This document shows positions 23,020-33,884 of a stretch of 64,000 nt of DNA, in pieces. This stretch comes from Forficula auricularia. Lineage: Eukaryota > Arthropoda > Insecta > Dermaptera > Forficulidae. Position 1 is the first letter of the stretch. Each line of letters starts with the position of its first letter. A model generated the notes under the pieces. The model had not been told where the DNA came from. It did not search any database and saw only the letters and a program-made list of their open reading frames with translations. The stretch is taken from contig JALMQS010000225.1 of the NCBI GenBank assembly GCA_024734495.1, forward strand, positions 6,237,425 through 6,301,424. Direction: 5' to 3'. The translations under genes and the position numbers were made by a program.

Positions 23020-23897
23020 CAATAGCGGTGGTGACTTTTGAAACAGGGGATGCTGTCCAAAAAACCCCTTCATTTTTAACCGACTTCAAAAAAGGAGGAG
23101 GTTCTCTATTCGACTGATTTTTTTTTTTTTTTTTGTGCCTATGTTACCTCATATCTCCGCCAATTGTGAACCGATTTTGAAATTTTTTTTGCATTGGTCC
23201 CATTTTTTTTTCATAGGTATTAGACCTTTTTTGTTAGGTTTGCTCATGCCTAACTTCTTTGTTTATGAACCGATTTCGATGATTCTTTTTTTATTGGAAA
23301 GGGGGTATCTTAGGGATGGTGCCATATTAATTTGGTCAAGTTCTGATGATATGATCACTATTAATAACATCACTAAAAAGAGAAAAATAAAAATAATTTT
23401 TAAGAAAAAAATAAAACCGACTTCAAAAAAATGAAATGCAACAAATAAAATACACTAAAAGGTATAAAATAATTATTAACGTATTTAGTTACAACCAAAC
23501 TATGAAATATTAACATGCAATTACTTTTTTAAATCGGTGCCAAACATATACCTTTTATGAATCGCATTGGCACCGAGTACAAAAAGTAATTTCATGTTAA
23601 TATTTCGTAGTTTAGTTGTACCTAAATAAGTTAATAATTATTTTATACCTTTTAGTGTATTTTATTTGTTGCATTTAATTTTTTTGAAGTCTGTTTTATT
23701 TTTTTCTTAAAAAATTATTTTTATTTTTAAATTTTATTTTATTCTTATCTCTTTTTTGCAAATTTCATCGAATATGATAATAATGTACATATATAATGGC
23801 ATCATACAATTTTACGTTAGATTTTTTATGATACGGTTTTAAAATACTCAGAATATTTTAGAGATGCGCACATCCATGGACCTACCACACGCCACTG
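23020..23897. mobile_element. hAT element of the CAGTGGCG family, split by another repeat
   Basis: The left end CAATAGCGGTGGTGAC followed by GGGGATGCTGTCCAAAAAA, and the right end CCACACGCCACTG, match the 2540 and 20398 copies in reverse orientation. The 8-bp flanks do not match. The interior from about 23080 to 23740 is an unrelated insertion. Confidence 0.6.
23080..23740. repeat. ACCGACTTC insect repeat with 150-bp inverted arms
   Basis: It begins ACCGACTTCAAAAAAGGAGG and TTCTCTATTCGACTG, wording common in dispersed insect repeats, and contains GAACCGATTTTGAAA and GAACCGATTTCGATGA modules. From about 23385 to 23530 and 23580 to 23720 two arms are reverse complements, with TCGGTGCCAA/TTGGCACCGA at the tip. 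A third arm copy lies at 32340-32500. The 99-residue frame at 23135-23434 is from the repeat and has no recognised domain. Confidence 0.6.
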
Positions 23898-24920
23898 ATA
23901 TTATACTATGAATATTAATAATTTATTTAATGATAGAATCCAGCGGTTGACAAATGCAATAGTACACCAAGCTTATAATTTAACACAATAATAAAACTGA
24001 AATAGAAATTGGAAGAAAAGTAAAAACTTTTACAAGAGTCGATAGATACACCTTAGTAATAACAATAACTAATAAATAATAAAATTAAATAAAAATTGTT
24101 TATTTATGACTATTTTATGACACCCTCTTAAAATCTTAAATAAGATAATTAAAAAAAAAATTAAATTGGAAGAATTTCGTACAAGAAAGAAATTTGCATT
24201 CATAAGTTATTGTGGGCATTGAAATGACAGAAAAATATAATGGTTAAAAGAGATTTTTCCTCACTAATCAAACATTTTGAAAGACAATGGATGAATTCAA
24301 TTTACTAGGGCCGCTTGGGAGGCCTACGCATAAAGTGTTCACAATATCGAAGCAGAAAATTACATTTTCATTTATAAATTGATTTTCTCTAAAGGTTGTA
24401 AATAGATTAGCATTCTCGATATGTCGTTAAACAAATTTGCTACTTACTCGGCTGAGCTTGTTAGAAGCCAAGAAAATAGAAGCACTAATGAGGTTCCCAA
24501 ATGAAATTAAGATCATGATTGATAGATAGATGGATGATATTCAAAGCGAGAACCTGGCTGATAAGATAAGGAGGCTGATTCGAAGGAAGTGAGTGGGTTT
24601 GACGGATTGAGCCTCCTCTCAATTTATGTGTTTGTTGATTCTCACAATTCGATTATTGCTGATCTACCTTGCGGATATCGATTTCACTTGCAAACAAGCA
24701 CTAATGACGTCTTAAATTTTCAAACCGCAAACAATCCCTTCCTTCTTCCTTCTCTTGTATATATCTACAAGCAACCATTACTTTTAAAGCATGTGTTACA
24801 AAGTTGGTTTGTTACCTCCGATCTGATTAATTGGTTTAGTTTGACTAAAGATACAATAGCTATTAAAATTATTCGCTGCTATTGCCTGGCGGTAAAAGTA
24901 TTGTAGTGTATTCAGTATAA
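23898..24920. other. AT-rich intergenic DNA
   Basis: A 105-residue plus frame at 24589-24906 has no recognised motif and no splice or start context of note. No gene is claimed. Confidence 0.4.
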
Positions 24921-24927
24921 ATTTATT

Positions 24928-25050
24928 GGGATTCCGTACAAATGTAAAACGGCATCCTACTTTATTAATGTGGCTAAAATATGTCCATTTGTTTGTCTGT
25001 CCATTTGCCCGTCTGTCAGAAACTAAATAAGGTACAAACTTGAAATTTAC
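24928..25050 (+). repeat. Insect GGTTCCGT-type repeat fragment
   Basis: GGGATTCCGTACAAATG, AAACGGCATCCTACT and a GTCTGTCC...CGTCTGTCAG tract give the family order; the 3' part is missing. Confidence 0.5.
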
Positions 25051-25060
25051 ACTCACACAC

Positions 25061-25062
25061 AC

Positions 25063-25095
<33 letters not shown>

Positions 25096-25229
25096 CGCCT
25101 CATTTTGGGTGTATATTTTCAAAAAATTTTAAACGAAAATGTCAAAAATTAGAAGTAAAGTTGTAATGTAATCTTTGACATTTTCATATAAAACATTTTG
25201 AAAATAAACACCCAAAACGAGGCGGAAGA
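25061..25229. mobile_element. MITE-like inverted repeat beside a (TA)n tract
   Basis: After a (TA)n run at 25066-25092, ends TTCCGCCTCATTTTGGGTGT and ACACCCAAAACGAGGCGGAA extend as inverted arms of about 55 bp to each side of a 20-bp centre. No target duplication is clear. Confidence 0.6.
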
Positions 25230-26080
25230 TAAAAAATGAAGATTTTAGACCTTTGAACTAAACTCAACCAACATCAGTAAACTCTAGTTGGCACAAAGGT
25301 ATTCAGTGAAACGAGTTTCAACTAGTGAGAACCCGTTCTTACTAAAAAACAAGTTTTTACTGCAACATATATAATTTTTATTTTATTTAATAGAGACTAT
25401 AGTTTCGGAGTGACTTTCATGAACCCATAAAACAAATATAATTAATCAACCCAGCCAACAAAAAATACAGCCCCAAAGAACCCCAGTTTCTAAAATCTCG
25501 TCCTTGAATAATTAAAATAATATTTTATTAAAGAAAATGTTAATTTTTATAGTTCTATAAATTATTTAATGATCATACTTAAGGTAATATTTTCCGATTT
25601 TTTCAACAGAATTTAATAATACAGCACACTTAAGTATTTTTTTCCTCTACCCCCTTGACCTCGGGAAAGTATTTAATTACTAAGAAATTTATTTATCAAT
25701 ATTTCGAAAATCTCTATGTATATTTGTCAAATGTATGTAATTCAGTACAACTTATTTCTTTATTCCAGTTAAGGTAGTGTGTGTCGGCTCGGAAGGAAAG
25801 TGGAAACAAGATTGGCTCAATAGCCATTTTTATCATTAAGTCACGCCCACTTCCACTGATTATTATTTTCCCTCTAATTTGCATCCGATAAAACCTATAG
25901 TGGAAAATTCGTACTAGGTGTTCTTTAAATTTCATCTCTGCATGAAATCACCCTTCAGTAATTTATGCATCAGAACATTTAAATACTATACCTATATGGT
26001 AGCTGTAGTTTGGCAAATTTTTTGAAAACTACAAAATAGATAAAAAAATTTTTTTTATTTGTTTAATATATCTTCTCTTG
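25230..26080. other. Intergenic DNA with hammerhead relic
   Basis: On the minus strand at 25425-25390, a TCATGAA core remnant, AGTCACTCC, GAAAC, TATA, GTCTC is an eroded copy of the 9838-type motif. Nothing else is recognised. Confidence 0.4.
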
Positions 26081-26089
26081 TTTAAATGC

Positions 26090-26150
26090 CATATCAGGTC
26101 TTCCTGACGTTTCGGCTCCTCTACACATATACCTGTGCTGAGTGTGTTTA
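26090..26150 (-). repeat. Eroded hammerhead-like 3' half
   Basis: Minus strand GGAGCCGAAACGTCAGGAAG keeps the stem II 3' strand, GAAA, ACGT and position C, but the CTGANGA side has no match. Confidence 0.35.
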
Positions 26151-26187
26151 GCTGTTTTTACACAGATATAGGGGACATACTTTTTAA

Positions 26188-26369
26188 CGCCGGTTCCGAA
26201 CGGCTAGTATGGAGAGGTTACTAGGCAATTATACTCTTGGTAGGTTGTCATTGCTTTCCGAGAGGAGGCGACTGCAAACGCCGGTTCCGAACGGCTAGCC
26301 TGCAGATATTACTAGGCAATTATACTCTTGGTAGGTTGCCATTGCTTTCTAAGAGGAGGCGTCTGCAAA
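26188..26369. repeat. Two-copy tandem duplication, about 91-bp unit
   Basis: GCCGGTTCCGAACGGCTAG recurs 91 bp later, and ACTAGGCAATTATACTCTTG and GGTAGGTTG follow in each copy, with few substitutions. It directly adjoins the tRNA-like head at 26385-26460, so the unit is probably SINE body. Confidence 0.75.
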
Positions 26370-26460
26370 TATCTGCCGAGACTCAGTGTCGAACCAGTGT
26401 AATTCAGGACAGCGGTCCGGCACTCTAACCGATGACCCACAGTCGCCTCTGTTTGATATA
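26370..26460 (-). repeat. tRNA-derived SINE head
   Basis: Minus strand TCATCGGTTAGAGTGCCGG (A-box region) and CTGGTTCGACACTGAGTCTC (B-box region) about 35 nt apart match a tRNA-like promoter. No acceptor stem closes, so it is not called a tRNA gene. Confidence 0.6.
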
Positions 26461-26683
26461 TAACATAATTTATACTAAAATAAAATATGTCTGATCTTTC
26501 TTATCTCCATGGATTAAGACTAACAACAGTTAATTTTAATATTTATTTGATTCGTCGAAAATAAAAGGAAATTAACGAAATGTTGAAAAAAAATTACATT
26601 TATTTATTTGTTTGTTTTTTACTAAAATTTAAATTTACATATTTATTATTACAATTTAGGCATCAGGTCAACACTCCCTACCA

Positions 26684-26875
26684 GGTATCGGGTAGGCTAG
26701 GGGTTAGCATGTCAGCCTGCTAACCAAGTGGACCCGGGTTCGAATCCGACTCGAGGCATCCGGCTAAAACCTGAACCCCGGGGATGGGGGGGTAGAGACA
26801 AATTTAAAAAATGAAATAATTAGTATCGTAAATTGGCTTGTGGCTAGAAAGGCCGAAAAGCCAAAAAAGAAAAAA
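26684..26875 (+). repeat. tRNA-derived SINE with 14-bp target duplication
   Basis: AACACTCCCTACCA flanks it exactly (26670-26683, 26876-26889). The head has GGGGTTAGCATGTCAGCC and a B box GGTTCGAATCC, then a GAGGCATCCGGCTAAAACC body, GGGGTAGAGACAAATTTAAA and an end AAAGGCCGAAAAGCC with an A-rich tail. The second copy at 29721-31040 is split by a hAT. Confidence 0.9.
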
Positions 26876-26889
26876 AACACTCCCTACCA

Positions 26890-28850
26890 ATGATAACGTA
26901 ATTATAATTGTTAATTTCAATAATAAAAGCTGCGTGGGTACAAAGATCAAAGGCATTATGACCGACCCTCACAGCGCAATGACACAGAAATCAAATATAA
27001 ATAAATTTGATAAAATAAATAATGTTTTATTTTATAGAATTATTCAAAATATACCAACATATAATTCAATTCAGTTGAAAAAAAAATCTTTGACTTATTT
27101 ACAACATTTATTAATATTTTTATTAAATATTTAATTTCTTTATCGGTACATAAATAGTATTTTATAAAAAAAATCTTAATTAATTCGATTTAATCAATGT
27201 TTTATCACCGCGTTCAAGTACTGATAACACAAATGGAATAATATCCGAAGTTATAAAATTATCTTTTCAGGTGCTGATAAAGAATTGATTTTATTAGAGC
27301 AAACAGAGCATCTATTTTCACGTAATATAATTATTTAATTATCAAGGGCTGTAAGGCTCTGAAACAGGTCGATGGAAATGTTTAATGCAGGGTCGGGAAC
27401 ACGTTTCATGTTGGAAGTCGTATTTAGTTAGCTGTTTGCTAATTAGGCCGCATAGAAGAGATAAGCTTCAAAATGTCTATTATTTTGGAAAATCTAATTA
27501 TCTAATAATAACATTAAAATAAAAATACATTAAAGAATTTTTATTTTAATACGAAAAAAGTTCATGACTAAATAAACGTCTATGTCTGGACACTCATATT
27601 AATTAAATTTTAAGTTAAAAGTGTAGTATAATAATGTAATTTTTCGAATACTAAAGACAAATGTATTTTCTACTAAAATAAAAGAGTTTCTGCCATCTTC
27701 TTATGGCACTGGATATTATTAGTTACAGTTCCAGGGATAAATAGCTTACCTTGGAGTTGTAAGTAAATCTTAAACATCGATTTCATCAACAAACTTTGAA
27801 CTAAGGAACATGGTTCTTAAATTAATCTCAAAGCAACTTCCAAATTAAATTGGATTTCACTATTGATACTTAAGAGAAAAACATAGATAAACTTAGATTA
27901 TAATCAAATTTTTCGTTTAGCTATAGCTAAAACGAAAAATTTCTTCTCATTTTCATTGGCGAAATACAATTTACTTTTAAAGTTGCTTTGAGCTTAATTT
28001 AAGGGCTGCTTTAGGTTAGGTTTGTTTGGTGAAATCGGTTGTAAATGGAATAAATAAAGCTAACAGATTATAGATACTTAGTAAAAGTATCATAATATAT
28101 GAAAATGCACGATCTTGTAAAAGATATATTTAATAAGGCCATGTTTTGTCACCAAATCTCGTTTTGTGAAACGAGGCGCGGAGAACGAGCTTGATAAAGC
28201 CTAATAAAACATGTAGGATATTTTATGTTACTCTAACTTTTCATTCGGGACGATTGGTGAGGAAATCTCACCGAGCTTTCGAAATAATGATTTCACTCAA
28301 AAAAAATTTTTTGTATATATATTTGTGTATAGAAATTTTGGTTCCTTGAAGATTTCTGAATGTCTATCTAGATATTGATACTCACGATGCCTCACAAAAC
28401 GAAAAGTTGTTGGAAATTTTTTCTGGGGTCAAAATGTGTTTATATTCAAAATGAAGAAGTAATTAGATTTGGTCTTTCTAGCTTCAGAATATCAAATTAA
28501 AAAAATGGAGTAAATTAGAATGAAACTGCACCTTTTACCCAATTCCACATTTTTAGCACAAATCGTATGGCGACAAAAAACAATCACTAAAATTTGCGGA
28601 GAGGGTAACGAATCTTAAAAAAGATTCCAGTATTACTTAAATTTGTGTTCACAATTAATATCAAGTAGTAATAAGCATAGGTTGATGAAACTTATAGGTT
28701 ATTTCATTAAATATCATTCTTATATATAACGGCTTTTAAAGCGTCTGTGATAAAAACGTTGGCGGAACTGGAACATAGTGAGGATGCATGAAAACACTTT
28801 AACTTAGATATTATTATAAATTTTTCGAGCCGGAAGACAGTTTGACAAGC
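26890..28850. other. AT-rich intergenic DNA
   Basis: No gene is supported. A single hAT-like terminal word, CAGGGTCGGGAACACG at 27389, has no partner found. Confidence 0.45.
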
Positions 28851-28853
28851 TCC

Positions 28854-29110
28854 CTGTATGGAAATAAATAGATTTTCGAAATATGTTTTTTATACATTTT
28901 AGAAAATATATTAAAAATATAAAATTTTTGTTAAATTTATATAATGTTTATGTTAAAATATAAAAAATTTATACTAGAGCGACATAAAAATAATTATATT
29001 TTAAGAATATATAGGAAACATAAACTTTATATAAATTTAACACAAAAATTTTTATATTTTCTAGAAATATATAAAAAAGATATTTCGAAAATCTATTTAT
29101 TTCCATACGG
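28854..29110. mobile_element. Palindromic MITE, about 110-bp arms
   Basis: The outer arms, GTATGGAAATAAATAGATTT and its complement ending at about 29108, pair through most of the 257-bp stretch with a short unpaired centre near 28980. Overlapping frames on both strands are by-products of this AT-rich palindrome. Confidence 0.65.
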
Positions 29111-29720
29111 ATCCCACGCAGAGTCCAGAATGTTCCGGGCCGAATTCCCGGGATGTAGGTGGTTATATATATAAATACCTTGATATAATTTTCCGTTTGG
29201 GCTTTAATTATATGTGGTATTGAGCATTTAGAGCCGATATTGAAAAAAATGTAATTAAGTAATTTCAATATTATAGCGTAATTTATTCATCAAAAAAGCC
29301 TTTATCTATTGAGAAACATATCGATTTAGGATTTATAGAGGATTATAGTACATTTCAATTCTCTCCCTCCTATATCATCCCTCAAATAGTCGTATGTCCC
29401 TTTTAACGATATGGATTCATTGAAATCAATATGCTAAGTGATTCATTAAACAGGTCGCAATTGAATGTGAAATGAGCAGGAATAGATCATCTATATTCTA
29501 TTTAAGTTCATTGATTAAACAGAAATTTTCTTCTTGGTAGGCTAGGAGGAGAAAGGGTGTACACGGTAGTGAATTCACACAAAAAATTCATTTTCTTATT
29601 CTAATCATGTTTAGAAATGTTTGAAAAGTGAAAAAAATATAATTTTTCAAAATTGATTATTCCTGTCTGTCAGTGTGTTATTTTGAATTATGATACTTAC
29701 GATATAAAATTCCATGAGTC
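29111..29720. other. AT-rich intergenic DNA
   Basis: No gene or repeat is recognised. Confidence 0.45.
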
Positions 29721-29742
29721 GGGGGGTCAGGTTAGGTTAGGG

Positions 29743-30882
29743 CAGCCATACTCAACCTGCGGCCCGCTTAGCTTTTGTGTGCGGCCCGAAACGCACTCAT
29801 TATCAGGAAGGTGCTTGATAAAAATCTGGTCATTTAAGACTGTGTTTTCAAATAACCGCCCTCAAAGTTGGATAAAAAGTGGTACGAAATTTGGAACTAA
29901 TTTTGAGCTATTTTACTTCTTTCTGCTAGATGGCAGCATACAATTTTGACGTTCATTATAAATTAGGTTTGGTTCTGAATTCCGACTAAATCTGAAATTA
30001 GATTAAAATTCCACGTAATCGTATCAAATGAATACATATTTGTAAATATTATGTCTACTAGGCTACGTGACGTACAAATCTGATATTCTTTGTTCTTTGT
30101 ATTTGCTTTTGAAGAGAAATTAAAAATATATTGCGAAGAAATACAGAACCAAGTATCGCATAACTTCCCAACCGTAACAAAAGCTAAACAAGATGGTATA
30201 TCTATTTCTCCAGAAAACTATACGATATTGTCTAATTATTTAGCTGCCTTATCCAAGGAATTTAAGAGCAGGTTTCAGGATTTACGTTGCATCAAGAATT
30301 GTTTGTTGCTTGTAGAAAATCCCTGGCACGTACAAACAGCAACTATAACACAACTAGCTGCATTGGGATTTGATTATGCAAGGCTATTCGATGAATTTAT
30401 CGAGTTTAAGAACGATACGAATCTGGAAGTTATTTTCAAAGAAAAGAGAGAGGGAAAGGAGTACACCGAATTTTGGAAATTAGTACCAGAAAAATACAAG
30501 ACTCTACAAAAATGTGCCCACCTGCTTCTCACGTTGTTCGCATCAACTTATCTCTGTGAATCATCCTATTCCAAAATGAAATACGCAAAAAACGTATATA
30601 GAAATCGACTTACAGATTCTCACCTTGATGACGTATTGAGGGTAGCATGTAGTAATTATAAACCTGATTTGTCTAAAATAGTAAAGAATTTGTGTCAATA
30701 TCAAGTATCACACTAATTTTTAAATAAACGTTTGGATCTATTTATGTTTTGTGTTTTATTTATTACATGGGGGGGGGGGGGATCTGTAAAACCATTTTCC
30801 CACATGGTGTATAATGTTGCGGCCCGCGTAACTTAGCAAAAATATATATGTGGCCCGTAGAAAAAAAGGTTGAGTATGGCTG
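29743..30882 (+). mobile_element. hAT element with exact 8-bp duplication
   Basis: Ends CAGCCATACTCAACCT and AGGTTGAGTATGGCTG are exact inverted repeats, each followed inward by GCGGCCCGC-like words. GGTTAGGG is duplicated on both sides (29735-29742, 30883-30890) and fits nnnTAnnn. At 1140 bp it is far shorter than a complete hAT and codes only for the C-terminal part of a transposase. A G run of 12 sits at 30769-30780. Confidence 0.95.
30090..30716 (+). pseudogene. hAT transposase C-terminal fragment
   Basis: An open frame of 208 codons after an in-frame TGA at 30081 has no ATG at its beginning (first codon TTG). The last third is the hAT C-terminal dimerisation region: FASTYLCESSYSKMKYAKN, YRNRLTDSHLDDVLRVA and SNYKPDLSKI, closest in style to ZBED/GTF2IRD2-like transposase derivatives. 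The BED finger and most of the catalytic domain are missing, so the element is probably an internal-deletion derivative. The frame remains clean, which suggests a fairly recent origin. Confidence 0.85.
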
Positions 30883-31040
30883 GGTTAGGGGTAGCATGCC
30901 AGCCTGCTATTCAAGTGGACAGGGGTTCGAATCCGACTCGAGGAATCCGGCTAAAATCTGACCCCGGGGTAGAGACAAATTTAAAAAAAAAATAAGTAGT
31001 ATCGTAAATTGGTTTATGGCTAGAAAGGCCGAAAAGCCAA

Positions 31041-31910
31041 AAAAACTCCCATCGGTCATAGAAAGTTCATTCTAGTGCCAAAATGTTTCTATTTCTAAAA
31101 TGAAGTATTGAATGACTTTAGTGCTTTCTAGATTCAGAGCTTCCGATTAGAAAATGCAGTGAATCAGAAAAAAATCAAATTATTAAATAATGAATCGTCG
31201 AAGAGGTTGTAGCTAATGAGCTTATATTCGGCATCAAAATTTATATTAATACTACCCAATGAATCAAAAACATTCTTATGTTAAGATCAGCAACAAGATG
31301 CAACACTTATCGATTCTGCATTGCTGGAAAAAAAAAAATATTTTATTTGTCTAAAATCTAGAGAAAAATCATTTTCAAGCATTTTAGTTTGTATATCTGT
31401 CTGTCGCTGTGTGTGTATGATCACTATCCATGATAACTCAAGAACATACGAATAAAATTCGTTTCTGAGCCAAAATTTTTAATTACTAAAACTAGATACA
31501 ACTTAGATTCTGTGATTTTAAGCTTCAGATCTCTGGTTAAAAAATACAGAAAATCGAAAAAAGTCTTTAAAAATTTTCACTTTTTCCTTCAATCTATTAT
31601 TGTATTTTTTGTAAAAACACATAGGTAGGTACATAAAAGGAAGAAGACTTGGAAATTCACTAAAGAGCCAGGTGGTCTAATGCTCTATACGCTTTTAATT
31701 CCCTTCTCTTTCTAAGAGTATTAAGAGAAACGATCTCTATAGAATTGAATTAGGGACACTCGTAACAATTAAAAAAAAAAGAATTGAATTGCTACCTACA
31801 TTAATTAATTCTTTAACATTCTATTAACGTTCATGAACACATTTTCTGAAAACAATTGGATTGCTTTACGACAAATATCGAATATTAGCGATTTAATAGA
31901 AATAATTTGT
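31041..31910. other. AT-rich intergenic DNA
   Basis: No gene or repeat is recognised. Confidence 0.45.
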
Positions 31911-31916
31911 TCGTTT

Positions 31917-32170
31917 TATGGTTCCACATAAAAAGTGAAACGGGATCCTATTAGTATATGTCTGTCCGTAATTTCGTTCGTCCGTTTGTCAGAGTGGTCT
32001 AGCTCTTAAGATAAATAAAATATAATCTTGAAATTTGGAAGTTTTCATTTTAACATAATTAAAAAATCATAGTAAAATTGTAATCAAATTATTATTTTGG
32101 GAAGGGTTGAATCTTATGTAGAATCCAAAATTTATTTTTTATCATGGAGTGCTAGGTATCCCTGTAAAAA
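31917..32170 (+). repeat. Insect GGTTCCGT-type dispersed repeat
   Basis: Best of the four copies: TGGTTCCACATAAAAAG, GAAACGGGATCCTATTAG, then GTCTGTCCG, CGTCCGTTTGTCAGAG, GGTCTAGCTCTTAAG and TCTTGAAATTTGGAAG. Confidence 0.6.
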
Positions 32171-32339
32171 TCGTTTAAGTAAAATTATAGTCTAAGAGCT
32201 AATGAACATTTCGACGATTATTTCAGAATGCAAATAACAAATCCCATACTGTACAAGAGAGCTTACGCGATGTTTTCATTGCCCGCCAAAAGTACTAAGT
32301 ACAATCCGTCGAGTGCGATTCATAAAATGTATAAGTTTG

Positions 32340-32500
32340 GCACCGACTTCAAAAAGTGATTTCATATAAAAACTCAGTCGTTTAGTAGTAACTAAATTAG
32401 ATAATTATTTTTGTGTAGTCCATTTTATCATTTTGATTTTTCAGTTCTTATTATTTTTTTGAAGTCGTTTTTTCTTCTAAAAATTATTTTTATATGAACG
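32340..32500 (+). repeat. ACCGACTTC repeat, single arm
   Basis: GGCACCGACTTCAAAAAGTG, then TTTTTTTGAAGTCG and AAAATTATTTTTAT match an arm of 23385-23720. Confidence 0.55.
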
Positions 32501-33260
32501 GCAAGTACGTCGCGTGGGGGATCAAAACCCACTCCCCCTCCTCAATGTGTCAGATTTAGTTAAAATTCCAAGTCATTTCAGAAGGTCTGCCTTTTTAACA
32601 GATTGTTACTTACATCTTTGTGTAACTATATTCGTTATCGTTATGTATATTCAGAATTAAAAATTGCATCAAATAAAGGTCGATTAGTAGTCAATAGAAA
32701 AATATAAATGTATTTATATTTATACAATATTTTATTAGTTTCTATATAAATCACGATATTTTATACTACTCTGTATAAATGAATAAATAAATTAGGGAAA
32801 TTTAAATAATATAAAAATATAAACTTACATAGGCATCCTTTTTTTGTTTTTTTCTATTACAATTAAATAAAAAGTAAAATAGAGGGGTTTGATAAAATTT
32901 CAAGAAAGCTTGTTTTTAGAATTTGTAATATACGATTTAAGAAAGTACGCAAAATACTATGATTTAGAGTTGTTAATTTAATTAATAAGTAAAGTATATA
33001 TATATATATATATATATGGAAATTGGTATTTACTCATATAAACAATTAAACTTTGTTTAATTTAATTTCGTTAAAAAAATATATCAGTTAAAATAGCACA
33101 GATAAAAATTTCATCATTTTAAAATTAAATAAATAAAATATACCTGTATTCACATTCATTAATCTTTTGGTTTCATTTATGTCCATCAACATCGAATTTT
33201 TTATTTAATGAAAAAATACCGAACAAAAATATATATTTTTTGAATTAGAGAGAGAAATAG
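32501..33260. other. AT-rich intergenic DNA
   Basis: No gene is seen; a (TA)n run at about 32997-33017. Confidence 0.5.
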
Positions 33261-33268
33261 AGGGAAGT

Positions 33269-33470
33269 GTCAGGTTGGTCGAGTGGGTAGAATACTAGCT
33301 TATTGAAAAGGAGACTCAGGCTCAACCCCGGCTCGTTGCAAATTTTTGATCTGCTATAATCTGACCCTATATCAATTTACACACCCACACATATACACAT
33401 ATTAAAAAATAACATAATATCATCACATCAGAGCTGACAAAATGGGCTTTGTCCCTGATGTTAAAAAAAA
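33269..33470 (+). repeat. tRNA-derived SINE, GTCAGGTTGG family
   Basis: The head GTCAGGTTGGTCGAGTGGG resembles the A-box region of a tRNA, and GGCTCAACCCCGG is a degenerate B box. The end reads GGGCTTTGTCCCTGATG followed by nine A residues. The copy at 54163-54308 shares the head. Confidence 0.6.
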
Positions 33471-33585
33471 ATGAATATTGAAAAGGGAAACAGGGAGTAG
33501 ATAAATACTCTCTATAGTAATTTAAGCAAAAGGATTTTTCAAAAAATTGGGCAACAAGTAAAAGATTTAGAACATGTCGGATTAT

Positions 33586-33872
33586 TCAATTGGATGTTGA
33601 TGAAGGCAGTCCACAGTGGTTGTAAAAAAATAAGACTATAGTGGTTTTATTATTTTACATTTATTTGTTAAACCGACGTTTCGGAGATTTATTCTCTCCT
33701 TCTTCAGGGTAACAAAGGAAGGAGAGAATAAATCTCGAAACGTCGGTTTAACAAATAAATGTAAAATAATAAAACCACTATAGTCTTATTTTTTACAACC
33801 ACCGTGGACTGCCTTCATCAACATCCAATTGCATATTTATACCAGTCCGTCTCCTAAAGAAAAACTCTATCA
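33586..33872. mobile_element. Hammerhead-bearing snapback element, 12-bp target duplication
   Basis: ATGTCGGATTAT occurs at 33574-33585 and 33873-33884. Two arms of about 110 bp (from 33587 and to 33831) face each other; the left arm holds a full minus-strand hammerhead-like motif and the right arm only its 3' half. The right end beyond the arm (about 40 bp, GCATATTTATACCAGTCCG) is single copy. Confidence 0.85.
33664..33716 (-). ncRNA. Hammerhead-ribozyme-like motif
   Basis: Minus strand: stem I TTTGTTA, CC, core CTGAAGA, extra A, stem II GGAGA...TCTCC, GAAA, ACGT, position C, GG, TT, TAACAAA. Stem I is 7 perfect pairs plus CC/GG, but its sequence differs from that of the 5493-5550 motif while the core and stem II are the same. 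Confidence 0.75.
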
Positions 33873-33884
33873 ATGTCGGATTAT

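Larger units (their letters stand above)
29721..31040 (+). repeat. SINE interrupted by a hAT insertion
   Basis: The SINE of 26684-26875 resumes at 30883 (GGTTAGGGGTAGCATGCC, GGTTCGAATCC, CCGGCTAAAATCTGACC, AAAGGCCGAAAAGCC). Its first 22 bp lie at 29721-29742. The two parts join when the hAT and one copy of its duplication are ignored. Confidence 0.85.

Noticed and set aside
27389..27410. hAT left end CAGGGTCGGGAACACG
   Set aside because: No matching inverted end or duplication could be found in the following sequence.
29727..29742. TTAGG telomere-like repeat
   Set aside because: Only two partial units (GGTTAGGTTAGGG) occur, and they are part of a SINE start plus a hAT target duplication.
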